Shown here piece by piece: positions 12,260-25,590 of a stretch of 64,000 bases of DNA. Origin of the DNA: Macrobrachium rosenbergii (taxonomy: Eukaryota; Arthropoda; Malacostraca; Decapoda; Palaemonidae); assembly GCF_040412425.1 (NCBI RefSeq), contig NC_089788.1:71447720-71511719 (forward strand), in the 5' to 3' direction. A model generated the notes under the pieces. The model worked only from the letters and a program-made list of their open reading frames with translations, did not search any database and was not told the origin of the DNA. Every line of letters starts with the position of its first letter. The first letter of the stretch is position 1. The translations under genes and the position numbers were made by a program.

Positions 12260-12400
12260 AGAAATAATCGACACACAATCAATTTCTGTCTCACATCAGG
12301 ATCGAACCCAGGTCGTTCAGTTGAAAGACTTGGATTCGATCCTGGTGTGAGTCAGAAATCTATTTCTGTTCCACACGTGATTGTGTGTTGATTATTTCTA
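12259..12400. mobile_element. tRNA-like foldback unit, copy 2 (full-length arms)
   Basis: The most complete unit of this family. The left arm starts TAGAAATAATCGACACACAATC and the right arm ends ATTGTGTGTTGATTATTTCTA. Each arm carries a B-box-like GGATCGAACCC or GGATTCGATCC, and the centre is TTCAGTTGAA. The 142-bp sequence is close to self-complementary, apart from a few mismatches and an extra block (TCTATTTCTGTTCCACACG) in the right arm. (TA)n lies only on the left. Confidence 0.82.
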
Positions 12401-12544
12401 TCATATTCACTCAGAAAGGATAATTCGAATGAAATGCTCGCAATTGGTCATTGCTGAGTCAGGAAGTTGGGGAAAACGCGCTGGTATGCAAACAGTTAGC
12501 CTGCCCCGGTAAAGCCTTAGGCAGTGGTACTCAGGTTCCAACTT

Positions 12545-12625
12545 CTTTTATGACTCGTGTGGCTTGGTTGGCAGCGGTCTCGTCTTTCAATTGAAAGGTC
12601 AGGGTTCGATCCTGATGTGAGTCAG

Positions 12626-12631
<6 letters not shown>
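12545..12631 (+). mobile_element. tRNA-like unit, single orientation, copy 3
   Basis: The non-inverted form shows a tRNA-like layout: A-box-like TGGTTGGCAGCGG near 12565, the self-complementary TTTCAATTGAAA, and B box GGGTTCGATCC near 12602. It then ends GATGTGAGTCAGAA and runs into (TA)n. This suggests the palindromic copies are head-to-head pairs of this cassette. Confidence 0.75.

Positions 12632-12701
<70 letters not shown>
12630..12701. repeat. (TA)n microsatellite
   Basis: Abuts the 3' end of the tRNA-like unit. Confidence 0.95.
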
Positions 12702-12704
<3 letters not shown>

Positions 12705-13111
12705 TATCGCATTTCATAAATTTAGACGGTATTAAGGTTGTATATACATTCAGTAGTTTCAATGCACCTCATTGACGAAAAAGTGTGTTGTCATGAAAGA
12801 CAGCGCATGAGGCCACGTGTCATGCGTCAATTCCTTTGTTGCTGGTTAACCCCAAAGGAAGTTTGTAAAGAATTTGTTAACATGAATAAAGATATTTCTG
12901 GATCAGTCGCCATTAATATTTTTGAGGGCAGTTAATATTTGTGCTATTAAAGATTATCTCTGATGTTATTCGGGAGTAAATAACAGCTGTTTTTGTTTAT
13001 TCGTGGGGGCAGATTGTGAAGGGAGAATCTTGTCTTTTATAATGTCGTAAAGAGTGTTCTAGGAAAACCATGTCGATTATATCCGTGACAAGATGTGGTA
13101 ATTCAGATTTT

Positions 13112-13510
13112 TAGTTTTCTGTAAAAGAAAACTGTTGTGTCGGCTTTGCCTGTCCGTCCGCACTTTTTCTGTCCGCCCTTAAATCTTAAAAGCTACTGAG
13201 GCTAGAGGGCTGCAAATTGGTATGTTGTTCATCCACCCTCCAATCATCAGACATAGCAAATTGCAGCCCTTTAGCCTCAGAAGTTTTTATTTTATTTAAT
13301 GTTAAAGTTAGCCATAATCCTGCGTCTGGCAGCGATATAGGGCAGGCCACCACCAAGCTGTGGTTAAAGTTTCATGGGCCGGGGTTCATACAGCATTATA
13401 CCGAGACCACCGAAAGATAGATCTATTTTCGGTGGCCTTGATTATACGCTGTAACGGCTGTACAGAAAACTCGATTGCGCCGAAGACTCTTCAGCGCATA
13501 TTTACTTTTT
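13112..13510 (+). mobile_element. Multi-hairpin interspersed repeat family H, copy 1
   Basis: About 390 bp, found again on the other strand at 38745-39129 and 63341-63740. It is a chain of hairpins: GTTTTC...GAAAAC at 13114-13131; a long stem at 13194-13284 pairing CTGAGGCTAGAGGGCTGCAA with TTGCAGCCCTTTAGCCTCAG; CCACCGAAA...TTTTCGGTGG at about 13405-13435 around AGATCT; and GCGCCGAAGACTCTTCAGCGC near 13478-13498. No coding potential. Class unknown; possibly a non-autonomous DNA element. Confidence 0.82.
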
Positions 13511-13725
13511 TTTCAAGTTTGCGCATTTTTACTTTTTTTTCTAGTTTTAAGTGTCATGTGCCACTAGATATATGTGATGTCCTTATTAAGACTACCCACG
13601 TGTAAACGATTAGTTAAGTTATTACAACATTTATCAGTTCAGTGGAAACTAAGCCAGTCTGTAATACTGGACATATGAAATTTCAAAATCATTTCACTGT
13701 TCAAGAACAGAAAATTGTTTATTTC

Positions 13726-13728
<3 letters not shown>

Positions 13729-13786
<58 letters not shown>
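13729..13786. repeat. (TA)n microsatellite
   Basis: Left border of the foldback pair at 13791. Confidence 0.95.
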
Positions 13787-14078
<292 letters not shown>

Positions 14079-14350
14079 ATATTATCATTGATAATGTTTA
14101 TTATTATTACTTCAGTACACTAACCTGTATTATACAATTCAGTAGTACAGTTTGCATTTGTGTAGATCTGCTGTATGCTTACACAGATATTGATAATGGA
14201 ATATTTCTGTTCATAGATATAGTAAATCCGGTGTAGTGCAAAAATATGCAAAATAAGTGACAGGCGTTTCAGAATCGGTAAACACTATCTAATTTTTTAT
14301 TTACAGCGCAATGACCTGCCTGGATTACTGAATGAATGAATTCAATTTAC

Positions 14351-14354
<4 letters not shown>

Positions 14355-14414
<60 letters not shown>
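14355..14414. repeat. (CT)n microsatellite
   Basis: Pure CT tract. Confidence 0.95.
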
Positions 14415-14417
<3 letters not shown>

Positions 14418-15490
14418 GGGAAGGTTTTGAGGATGTTTTATGTAGTACATACATATGTTGATAGTTTAGTCAAATGTATATCCGAAATATACGTTTGACT
14501 AAACAGGACGCTTGTGAAGGCAGTTATTCACGTTTTGAAAGAAGACAAAAATAAAAAGAAAAGGGGGGAACTTTGACGATCGCGCTGCATGATATTCTTG
14601 TTCTCCTTTTCTTGTTGACCATTGCGTACTCTTTTAGCACACAGTGTGTCTCATTAATGCTGGTATTATAAGCTTTAACATTTCGTATGGAAAGTCGTTA
14701 CATACTGTTATCATTCCAAGAGTGTTTGTGCATGTTGTCGCCCTTTGTCCAGTTGTGATTGTTGTTAATTGTAATAATTGTATTATCATGCTTCAGTGAA
14801 GATTTTTATAGTTTAGTAGTAACTTGGTATAATATTACGCAAGTATTGTGATAAAAAATCACTGGGCTTACAGAAGGATTAGAGTTTAATTACTGCAGTA
14901 CTGATATTAACACTTCTCTTACGTTTAATTAACTTACGAACTATCAACCCATTGTGTCACCAGTAATATTCCTAATCCATCAAATTAGTGCTTGATTATT
15001 TAAAACAAATAAAAGTATCCAGGTTTGATGAAGGTTCGATTACATTGTAATGTAGTATTGCATGATGATAACTCATAATATTTAATTAAATTCAAGGGTC
15101 AGGAAACTGGATTGATTTGATAATTTTCCAGCGTACCTGTTCAACAAGTCAGAACCAATAATATATTGCACCTTATCATCATTTGAAATGGACGACTGAG
15201 AGTTATAAATATTTGAAAACTTCATGTAAACACTTCATATAAGCAGTCTCGCAACTACGGTTTAGGACTGAAAATGCCTCGCAGTCCTGGAAACAAATTT
15301 TTGGATTTAATGCTCACGTTATAGTGCTCAGAGTACAGATTTTATGATTGACTCCCAGCAGTTCGGCTTTTCGGTTTACGAACGTAAAAGCAGTCGTCTT
15401 AAGTCAAGTGCTTTTTCTTAAGGTTGTAATATGCCAGTTTGTGACTAACGTACGTTGATAAGCAGACCGACCGACAGATTGTTTGAGCAG
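14415..15490. other. Unique DNA with one short hairpin
   Basis: An inverted repeat at 14464-14504 pairs GTTTAGTCAAATGTATAT with ATATACGTTTGACTAAAC, an 18-bp stem with about one mismatch and a five-base loop. No gene recognised. Confidence 0.55.
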
Positions 15491-16356
<866 letters not shown>

Positions 16357-16385
16357 GCCCGAACTCTTGATTTCGGAGAGGGCTG

Positions 16386-16897
16386 GAAGTAATAGAAGTG
16401 TTCTGAGGTTAGTTTCATGTAGTTGGAAGACGCGGGGAATTATGACTCGGAGGCTAATAAAAAAAAAATGCGACTTGCCAAAAAAGATAAAAGGGGGGAA
16501 AGAAGGAGGAGCGTTTATCTCGGTCATTTGCTACCCAGTCCTCTGAAGACTATAAAAAGTGATCATAAAAATTATATTTCTCCCGAGATAAACTTGAGAA
16601 TTAACCACCATTTTATCTGTCTTGAGATGGACTTCATCCAAGTTGGTAAGTCTCCGTCGTAAGGAAAATGGGGGGGGGGGGACAAAAAGATGCGTCGGAT
16701 GTACGCTGGTAATTTTACATGTTATGATTCTGATAAGAATCATCACTGTGTCCAGGAGATTGGTCATCTTTCTCTTGGTTAAGACGACGATTCAGTGTTC
16801 GTTGCGGTGCCAATGAAAGATGGAAGTAGTTGCCAACCGTATATCTGTTTATGTATGTATGTATGTATGCATAGATGTATGTTTGTTTGTATGTATA

Positions 16898-16900
<3 letters not shown>
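16386..16900. other. Unique DNA with a poly(G) run
   Basis: No gene. A run of twelve G lies at about 16670-16681, and a short GTAT repeat near 16852-16870 precedes the next (TA)n. Confidence 0.55.

Positions 16901-16977
<77 letters not shown>
16901..16977. repeat. (TA)n microsatellite
   Basis: TA tract after imperfect GTAT repeats. Confidence 0.95.
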
Positions 16978-16980
<3 letters not shown>

Positions 16981-16989
16981 ACCTGAAGT

Positions 16990-17639
16990 TTGAGGTTTTT
17001 ATCACCAGAGATTCATCTTTGAACAGTTAAAAGATAAATGTGAAAGTAGCTGCTGTTGCTGTGATGCATTGAAGCCAACTCCTATTAGAGGAAACAGCGA
17101 TTAGTGCATGTATGTATAGCGTGGCAGGAGAAAAGTTGTAAAATAAGTAGAAAATAGAAAAGATTGATAGTGAATGAGACTTTGTGGGAGTCTGAATCTG
17201 TATTGCTTGGTTTGACATACGTGAAAGGGCTGTGACAGAGAAATGGCCTTGTTGGTAGGCGCTAGGTTCCTGGAGAGAATGAGAATTGAAAGTTTAGAGA
17301 AACTAATTTAGACTTTCTCTACATAATCATTTGCGTAAAAGTAACTGATATTTTGAATCACATTGTTTTTAAATTGTGCTAGTACAGAGTAGATGGAAGA
17401 TGAACTTTATGGATGCGATGGTAAAAAATGGAGTTGGTGGATATATATTTGGTCATTTTTCAGATTTAAGCGAAAGAAAATTCTGATAAAGTTTTAGTTA
17501 GAGAGGAATGATTGAATAAGAAGAACGAGTTTGACAATGAAGTGGTAGTTGCTTCGAAGTGGAAGATGGGTAAACACTGAACTGTAATAGGCAAAGATTA
17601 AAGACACTTCAGTGGAAGAAGTATATGAAAGGGCATACA
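16990..17639. other. AT-rich DNA, possibly decayed LINE 5' portion
   Basis: Purine-rich plus strand leading into the RTE fragment. It could include a decayed endonuclease region, but I could not identify a motif. Confidence 0.35.
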
Positions 17640-18720
17640 AAACTTGAGGGTTGGTTCGCGGAATAAGCAAGACATGTTTGTGATCGCAGGAGATAAAAGC
17701 AGTAAGGGGGTGAATGATGTCAAAGAGAGTTCGCTAAGGAGAAGGGAATTATTTTAATGCATAGTTGCAGGAGTCAGTGAAAAAGAGTAAAAAAAAAAAA
17801 GTTGACATGTTAAGAATTCCGGGTAAATCTGTGCAGATTGTTTAAGAAAGCAGAGAAGTTTTATTGAAGGAAATACATGCAGCTTGGAAGATTATTGAGC
17901 GCATTGTTCTGTAAGTGTTGAAAGGGATGCTGGGAAAGGTTTTTGATTGAGAGTGTCAGTCAAGTGACGGACAGGTCGCTGGCCAAAGAGGAGGGTGTGT
18001 AGATCAATTGTTTATAATGCTACAATTGTGCTGGAAGTTTGAGAGCAAGGAGGAAAGTTGTATTATGGTATAAATGAACCTGAAAAACGCTTATGATAGA
18101 ATTACAAGAGAAAGAAAAGGGGGGGGGGCTGCTTTGGATGTCCTGTTTAGAATGTGTGCGTCAAGAGTAATTAAGTGTTATTTTTATGGCCAAAAATTCT
18201 TGTGTTAGGGTAAGTAGGTGGGAGTGACTGTTTTGTTGTAGAATTTTGTCAGGGGCGAGTCGTATTACAGTATTACTCTGGAGCCATTTGATATTAATAT
18301 TTTAAGAAAAAGATGATACATGCCCGTTCAAATTTTCCGGATAAGAAAAGGGGTCGTTAATGTAGTGTGAAGTAGCCGATGTTTCCAGGTGATCGTGTTG
18401 GAATGGAAGGATGGCCACGTGTATTTAAGGCTGTGGAAGGAATGGATGGTAATATACAGGTGAACAGAATGTATAATTGTAAGAGTTTGGAGGATAGGAA
18501 GGAATAGAAAGAGGTGCATGGATGGAACTGAAGAGTCGAAGCAGTAGAAGGCCCATAATATTCAGGGAGCGATATTGTTTGCATGATAGAGGTAAAAGTG
18601 AATATTGCAGTAAGCGGGTTTGGCACGCTGTTGACAAGTCGCCATTCTGTGTTGGTATATGAAGAGGTTAATGTTGTGGAAGTTTTTTGTATATGGTGGT
18701 TTGTAAATCCCTGTATTAAC
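17640..18720 (+). mobile_element. Decayed RTE-like LINE, reverse transcriptase region
   Basis: In one frame from 17987 the plus strand reads RGGCVDQLFIMLQLCWKFES, then a TAA stop, then MNLKNAYDRITRERK ending near 18118. This matches the G-x-G-C-x-D-Q...D-L-x-K-A-Y-D-R-V block of RTE-type reverse transcriptases. The catalytic YxDD region is not recognisable and stops or frameshifts interrupt the rest, so the copy is dead. Boundaries are approximate; a (TA)n array begins at 18783. Confidence 0.7.
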
Positions 18721-18782
18721 AGTCAGATGACTGTACACTGACTGATGCCTTTTTTCCTCTGAGGCTATGCTTATTTGGAAAA

Positions 18783-18960
<178 letters not shown>

Positions 18961-18990
18961 CTATTTATCACATCACCGTGATTCATATAC

Positions 18991-19335
18991 AATCAGAAAG
19001 CTACAAACGTCTTTAATATCAATTCACTCTACCTCGAAGTAATATATTTTCATATATGTTACCGAAGGGGAATTTTTAGGTGATAATAAGTCCACCGTCC
19101 CGTGGGATCGAACCAGCGACGGACGGGGGAATCAGGACTTACAGTGACACACTAACCAGTGGCCGACTGGTTAGTGTGTCACTGTAAGTCCTGATTCCCC
19201 CGTCCGTCGCTGGTTCGATCCCACGGGACGGTGGACTTATTATCACCTAAAAATTCCCCTTCGGTAACATATATGAAAATATATTACTTCCGAGGTAGAG
19301 TGAATTGGATATTAAAGGACGTTTGTAGCTTTCTG

Positions 19336-19338
<3 letters not shown>
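18991..19338. mobile_element. 348-bp palindrome with tRNA-like arms (head-to-head SINE dimer)
   Basis: The arms, about 170 bp each, are almost perfectly complementary around loop GGCCG (19161-19165). The plus-oriented arm reads like a tRNA-derived head, with CTGGTTAGTGTGTCAC as the A-box region and CTGGTTCGATCCCACGGGAC with the B box, then TTATTATCACCTAAAAATTC and an end at GTAGCTTTCTGATT. Both outer ends run towards (TA)n arrays. The near-identity of the arms implies a young duplication or gene conversion. Confidence 0.88.

Positions 19339-19404
<66 letters not shown>
19337..19404. repeat. (TA)n microsatellite
   Basis: Right border of the 348-bp palindrome. Confidence 0.95.
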
Positions 19405-19407
<3 letters not shown>

Positions 19408-20467
19408 TTGACGGAACAATACTTGTATGTTCTCCATAATGCTTGCCTGTGATAATTGACATCAAGTAATATTTTGTTTGGTCAGTTATTGAATGGGTTA
19501 CCTCCAGCGAAGGCCATACGTCAACAGAACATAACAGGCTAAATCTTCTGGAGCTAACTCGTAAGGAGAAAGTGTACAAATGGAAAAAGTTATAACACAT
19601 TGCAGCTGTATCAGGTTGGCGCCTGTTTGCTTATTTTCTTGTCTCTTATGTTCTTGTCTCTATCGTGAAATACTGAGATATGAAAATATACAGTGAAAAT
19701 CCAACAGTGCCTTTCGTCTTTTGCATTTTGAAGCGAGAGCCATCCATCCGCACGAAAGCAAAAGTAGCAGCCAATTGCGACAGTGTTAGTTGTGGGATTT
19801 TCATACATGTGTGTGTGTGTGTGTGTGTCGGGATGTTTTCAACTGCGAAGACGGTCCCGGCTTCTTCTGGCGGGCGGTGTGTGTTGTGGAATGCCCGTTT
19901 TCTGTAACAGCCTTCCAGCAGTGTCCCACTAGGAGTCTTTTATGACTAAACTTTCCCTTATGTCCCTAAACTTTGTTCACTTAACTGTGCTCAGGAATTC
20001 GTAGCATCCCCATTTTTTCGTCAGTCCCTTTTATGTTATGTTATGTAGGCAATGACGTGAAACTATCTCAAAATGTGCTATTGGTTGCGGGATTCTTGCA
20101 TACAGAATTTCCGCGCCGGCCCTTTATACTAAACTTCTGCTGCTGCTCCGAAGTTTCCCTTTGTACGTGTGCACACGGACGGACGGACAGTGCGTCCATG
20201 CGCGCGTGCACACGCGCACATGATCCACGGCGGGGTTTGGAAAGTACGATAGTTGAAGAATGTGAAGACGGATATTCCAACAATGAATGATCTATAATGA
20301 AGAGAAGTACGATAACGGTTGCAAGAGTTTCATTTCTTTTTTTGCCTTAATCCTCTGCAGACTGTATCTTTATGAAATGTTAATTCATCTACGTTTGCCC
20401 ACATTGCGGCAGTGGTGACTATTTAAGGAAAGCATTGTAACCTACTTCTCTGTAGGTGTGTCTGCCC

Positions 20468-20468
<1 letters not shown>
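19405..20468. other. Unique DNA, (TG)n and a GC-rich alternating tract
   Basis: Short (TG)n at 19808-19828. At about 20165-20225 there is purine-pyrimidine alternation (GCGCGCGTGCACACGCGCACA region) with GGACGGACGGACAG beside it. No gene recognised. Confidence 0.55.
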
Positions 20469-21734
<1,266 letters not shown>

Positions 21735-22030
21735 GTTCCTGGCTGGACTGGTCGGTATAGTTCTCGGCTAGCACTCTGCTGGGCCCGCGTTCGATTCTCT
21801 GGCCGGCCAGTGAAGAATGAGAGGAATTTTTTTCTGGTGATAGAAATTCATTTCTCGGTATAATGTGGTTCGGATTCCACAATAAGCTGTAGGTCCCGTT
21901 GCTAGGTAACCAACTGGTTCTTAGCCACGTAAAATAAGTCTACTGTAATCCTTCGGGCCAGCCCTTGGAGAGATGTTAATCAGCTCAGTGGTCTGGTTAA
22001 ACTATGGTTAAACTAAGGTATACTTAACTT
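21735..22030 (+). mobile_element. tRNA-derived SINE family A, copy 2
   Basis: Same head (GTTCCTGGCTGGACTGGTCG), B-box-like GCGTTCGATTCTC, body and CTAAGGTATACTTAACTT end as the copies at 10517 and 30911. The 3' part has a small internal duplication of GGTTAAACTA. No clear target-site duplication was found. Confidence 0.88.
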
Positions 22031-22058
22031 AAACAAGATAAAACCCGATAAAACAACA

Positions 22059-22118
<60 letters not shown>
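22031..22118. repeat. (CT)n array with a flank shared with 27180-27274
   Basis: The left flank ACAAGATAAAACCCGATAAA closely matches ACAAGGTAAAAGCCGATAAA at 27180, and both lead through ACAAC into (CT)n. This implies an element carrying the CT tract rather than independent slippage. Confidence 0.7.
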
Positions 22119-22119
<1 letters not shown>

Positions 22120-22628
22120 CTAAACATTTCTTGTTAGCTGCCTGTGTAGCAATGGCCATGAAGATCTTTTGTCCTCCTCTAAAAATTTGTGGCCATTCGT
22201 GGCGTACCCCAGCTGACGAAATTAATGAAGAGGTCTTCCGTTTGTATAAACATTCGGGAATAAAAAGTGGGAGAGCAAACTATGGCAGATAATAGAAAGA
22301 GGGCTGGAATAACTGAAACGTGGAAAATTGACTTTTGCTTTTCCATTCGTAACCTGTACTTAATTACAGTTAGGGTTCAGCCGTCTGATTGCCTCTTTGT
22401 TAACCAAACCAGGTCCAACTTGAAATTTCGGATTGGCTAACGAAGAGAAATAGAATTTAAAACTGAGAATGATACCCCTTTTTATTCTTGAGTTATAATT
22501 TTTGAGAGTAAAGACTGTCGACGATTTCAGTAATTCCTCGAGCTCGATGCATTGTTAAATATTCATCATTCTTGGATGAATTGCTGTTATTTTAGACGAG
22601 CTGTTATTCGAACGGGTTCAGTAATGCG

Positions 22629-22632
<4 letters not shown>
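22119..22632. other. Unique DNA, nothing recognised
   Basis: No supportable feature. Confidence 0.5.
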
Positions 22633-22686
<54 letters not shown>

Positions 22687-22737
22687 ATTGCATTTGTTGC
22701 CTTATAAATACTCATTATAAATTATATATATGTATTC

Positions 22738-22798
<61 letters not shown>
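22633..22798. repeat. Two (TA)n arrays around a 42-bp unit
   Basis: TA at 22633-22682 and about 22740-22798. The unit between them, at about 22684-22725 (GCATTTGTTGCC...AATACTCATT), recurs at 24380-24415, also running into (TA)n. Confidence 0.85.
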
Positions 22799-22804
<6 letters not shown>

Positions 22805-22950
22805 GTATGTATATTATGTATGTATGTATATATATACACACATATATACAGTATTTATGTTTATAGAATTTAAGGACTTACTTGTTAAACGTATTTTTAT
22901 TGGTTAACGAAGCTGTTTTTTGTAAACATTATTTAATTGAGAATGCGTTA

Positions 22951-22952
<2 letters not shown>

Positions 22953-23005
<53 letters not shown>
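22953..23005. repeat. (CT)n microsatellite
   Basis: Pure CT tract. Confidence 0.95.
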
Positions 23006-23011
<6 letters not shown>

Positions 23012-23146
23012 TATTAAAAGATATTCATCCCTTGGATGGACGGTTGTAGGGAAGGCCGGCCTGTTGAGTTAACAGGCCCTATAGAATGGAAAAGCGACGT
23101 CCCTGCTGTCATCTCATTGTACAGCAGCATTTACATCCTTCCAGTA

Positions 23147-23153
<7 letters not shown>

Positions 23154-23213
<60 letters not shown>
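23154..23213. repeat. (GA)n microsatellite
   Basis: Pure GA tract. Confidence 0.95.
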
Positions 23214-23216
<3 letters not shown>

Positions 23217-23310
23217 GGGCCTGATATTCCAGGAAAAGGGGTTTAGTCCAGGAATCCCCTTAGGGCTTTTTAGATGATGAGACTCTTTCACTTAATCCAC
23301 TTTCTCCTTG

Positions 23311-23313
<3 letters not shown>

Positions 23314-23373
<60 letters not shown>
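23314..23373. repeat. (CT)n microsatellite
   Basis: A CT tract 100 bp after the GA tract. The two are mutually inverted and could pair as a long stem. Confidence 0.95.
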
Positions 23374-23375
<2 letters not shown>

Positions 23376-23533
23376 AGTACCTGACGTCGGTGCTCTTAAT
23401 TAGTAAGGTGTTTTGCTGCTGAAGATTAAGAACTGTTTTGCTATGCACGCCTTCTTCAGTACTGTAGTCAGGTTTAATCAGTGGGTCCTGGGTTTCATAT
23501 GTGACACTTGTTTTGCTTGGCAAAAGCTCCCGG

Positions 23534-23534
23534 A

Positions 23535-23612
<78 letters not shown>
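23534..23612. repeat. (TTA)n microsatellite
   Basis: First arm of a (TTA)n-(TA)n-(TTA)n locus; about 26 trinucleotides. Confidence 0.95.
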
Positions 23613-23654
23613 CCATTGTTACAGGTAAGCAGTTTAAAATCTGTCCAGCTGTAA

Positions 23655-23831
<177 letters not shown>

Positions 23832-23862
23832 TCAACATTTCACCTAAAAGGATCTTTTTACC

Positions 23863-23938
<76 letters not shown>
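23863..23938. repeat. (TTA)n microsatellite
   Basis: Second TTA arm, in the same orientation and nearly the same length as the one at 23534. Confidence 0.95.
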
Positions 23939-24379
23939 GAATGAACATTTTGGGTTAGTATTCTGAAATAATTTTCAAGGTAATATAAATTTAAGTTTGA
24001 GTAATACTTCATTCCTCAGATTAAAAGATAGAAATTTGCTTTTGTCGTGTTGTATTTATTTATTTATTTTTTTAGTTTAATCAGCTCTTTTAATCACAAC
24101 AACAGTGAATGTAAACGTTCTTGAATGCAGGGGGTATTATTTTATTCTTCTCTTACATATCATTAAACCAAAGACTGCTTGTTTTCTCACGGAGAATGTC
24201 TCATTTTCCCCAGATCCAGAAATTATTTTCGCCAATCCGGAAATTTCTTGCTTGGAAGGCGCATTATTGTGCTCGCTTATTCACCGTAGCACAGGTGAGT
24301 TTATTATTATTTGCCATGTGAATATAAACATTTGTTTTAAGATGTGATTTTATATATATACATATGTATGTGTGTGTGT

Positions 24380-24411
24380 CGTTACATTTGTTGCCTAACA
24401 AATACTCATTG

Positions 24412-24486
<75 letters not shown>

Positions 24487-24488
24487 TT

Positions 24489-24558
<70 letters not shown>

Positions 24559-24612
24559 TATATATATAGTTATATATATTATATATATAGTTATATTATA
24601 TATATATATTAA
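24380..24612. repeat. 42-bp unit copy followed by compound (TA)n
   Basis: The GTTACATTTGTTGCC...AATACTCATT unit (24380-24415) matches 22684-22725. Two TA arrays (to 24484 and 24492-24555) and a TATAGTTA/TTAATA degenerate zone follow. Confidence 0.85.
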
Positions 24613-25295
24613 TATTAATATTAATATTTATTTCTTACACGTAAGTCAAACTCGGGTATTTTCTTTATTATACAGAATTTATGCGAGACTATTTTAGTTT
24701 TAATTTGACGTCGAATATGTGGGCGAGGTGAAACGAGGTAAACCTCAATATTCGTCCTTTATGTCCCTAACCATTTTATATGGCTTCCCAAAGGGCCCTT
24801 GAAATTAAGGAGAGTACAGAATACTTTGTCCATTAGCATAGACTCATATGTTTTATCACAGAACAACTTGACATATTCGTCTGCTAAATGGTTAAAAGAA
24901 AAAAAAAAAAAAAAAAACTAGGAGGGCGTTTTCATTACTAAAGTGCGCGCGGTAACATTTCTTTGGATATAGCTGGACATTTTTTATGGCAGCTGCTGTA
25001 GACTTCAGCCGTATATAGTAATGTGTTTTACTTAGGCCGGTTACTCTTGGCGGGCTAAAGCACACTTTCAGGTTCTTTAAGACTTGTGTGTTTTCTTAAA
25101 TATTTTTTACACTGACTGTAACAAACACTTGAAAATGAACATGATTTCGATAAGGAGAATGGTATGAATTATTTTCTGTGAAGAAATGGTAGATATTACA
25201 ATGAATTATGGCTTATATTTTGCAGTCGGCGTTTCATTACGCAAATGCTGTGAAAGAACTATCCTTACTGACACATTTCTGTACAACAGTCTTAC
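24613..25295. other. Unique AT-rich DNA, nothing recognised
   Basis: Includes a poly(A) run near 24899-24917. No gene. Confidence 0.55.
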
Positions 25296-25590
25296 AACCC
25301 CGTAGGGGGTAGTGCCGTTATTTCACCTCACGCGGTGCACTGTAGTCGTTACTTAAGGTTTCTTTGCAGCGTCCCTTCGGCCCCTAGCTGCATCCCATTT
25401 CATTCCTTTTACTCTGCCTCCATTCATATTCTCTTTTTTCCTTCTTGCTATCCACCTTCTCCTAACAATTGTTTCATAGTGCAACTGCGAGGTTTTCCTC
25501 CTGCTACACTTTTGAAATCTTTTTTATTGTCAATTTCAGTTTCAGAGCTGAATGACCTCATAGGTCCCACCGTTGTTCTATACTCCAACG
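25296..25590 (+). mobile_element. SINE-like repeat family B, copy 2
   Basis: Aligns with 5207-5515 over its length: CGTAGGGGGT, GCGGTGCACTGTAG, CCTTCGGCCCCTAGCTGCA, TCATATTCTCTTTTTTCC, GGTTTTCCTCCTG, GCTGAATGACCTCATAGGTC, then TTCTATACTCC at the 3' side. Same strand as copy 1, no obvious tail. Confidence 0.7.
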
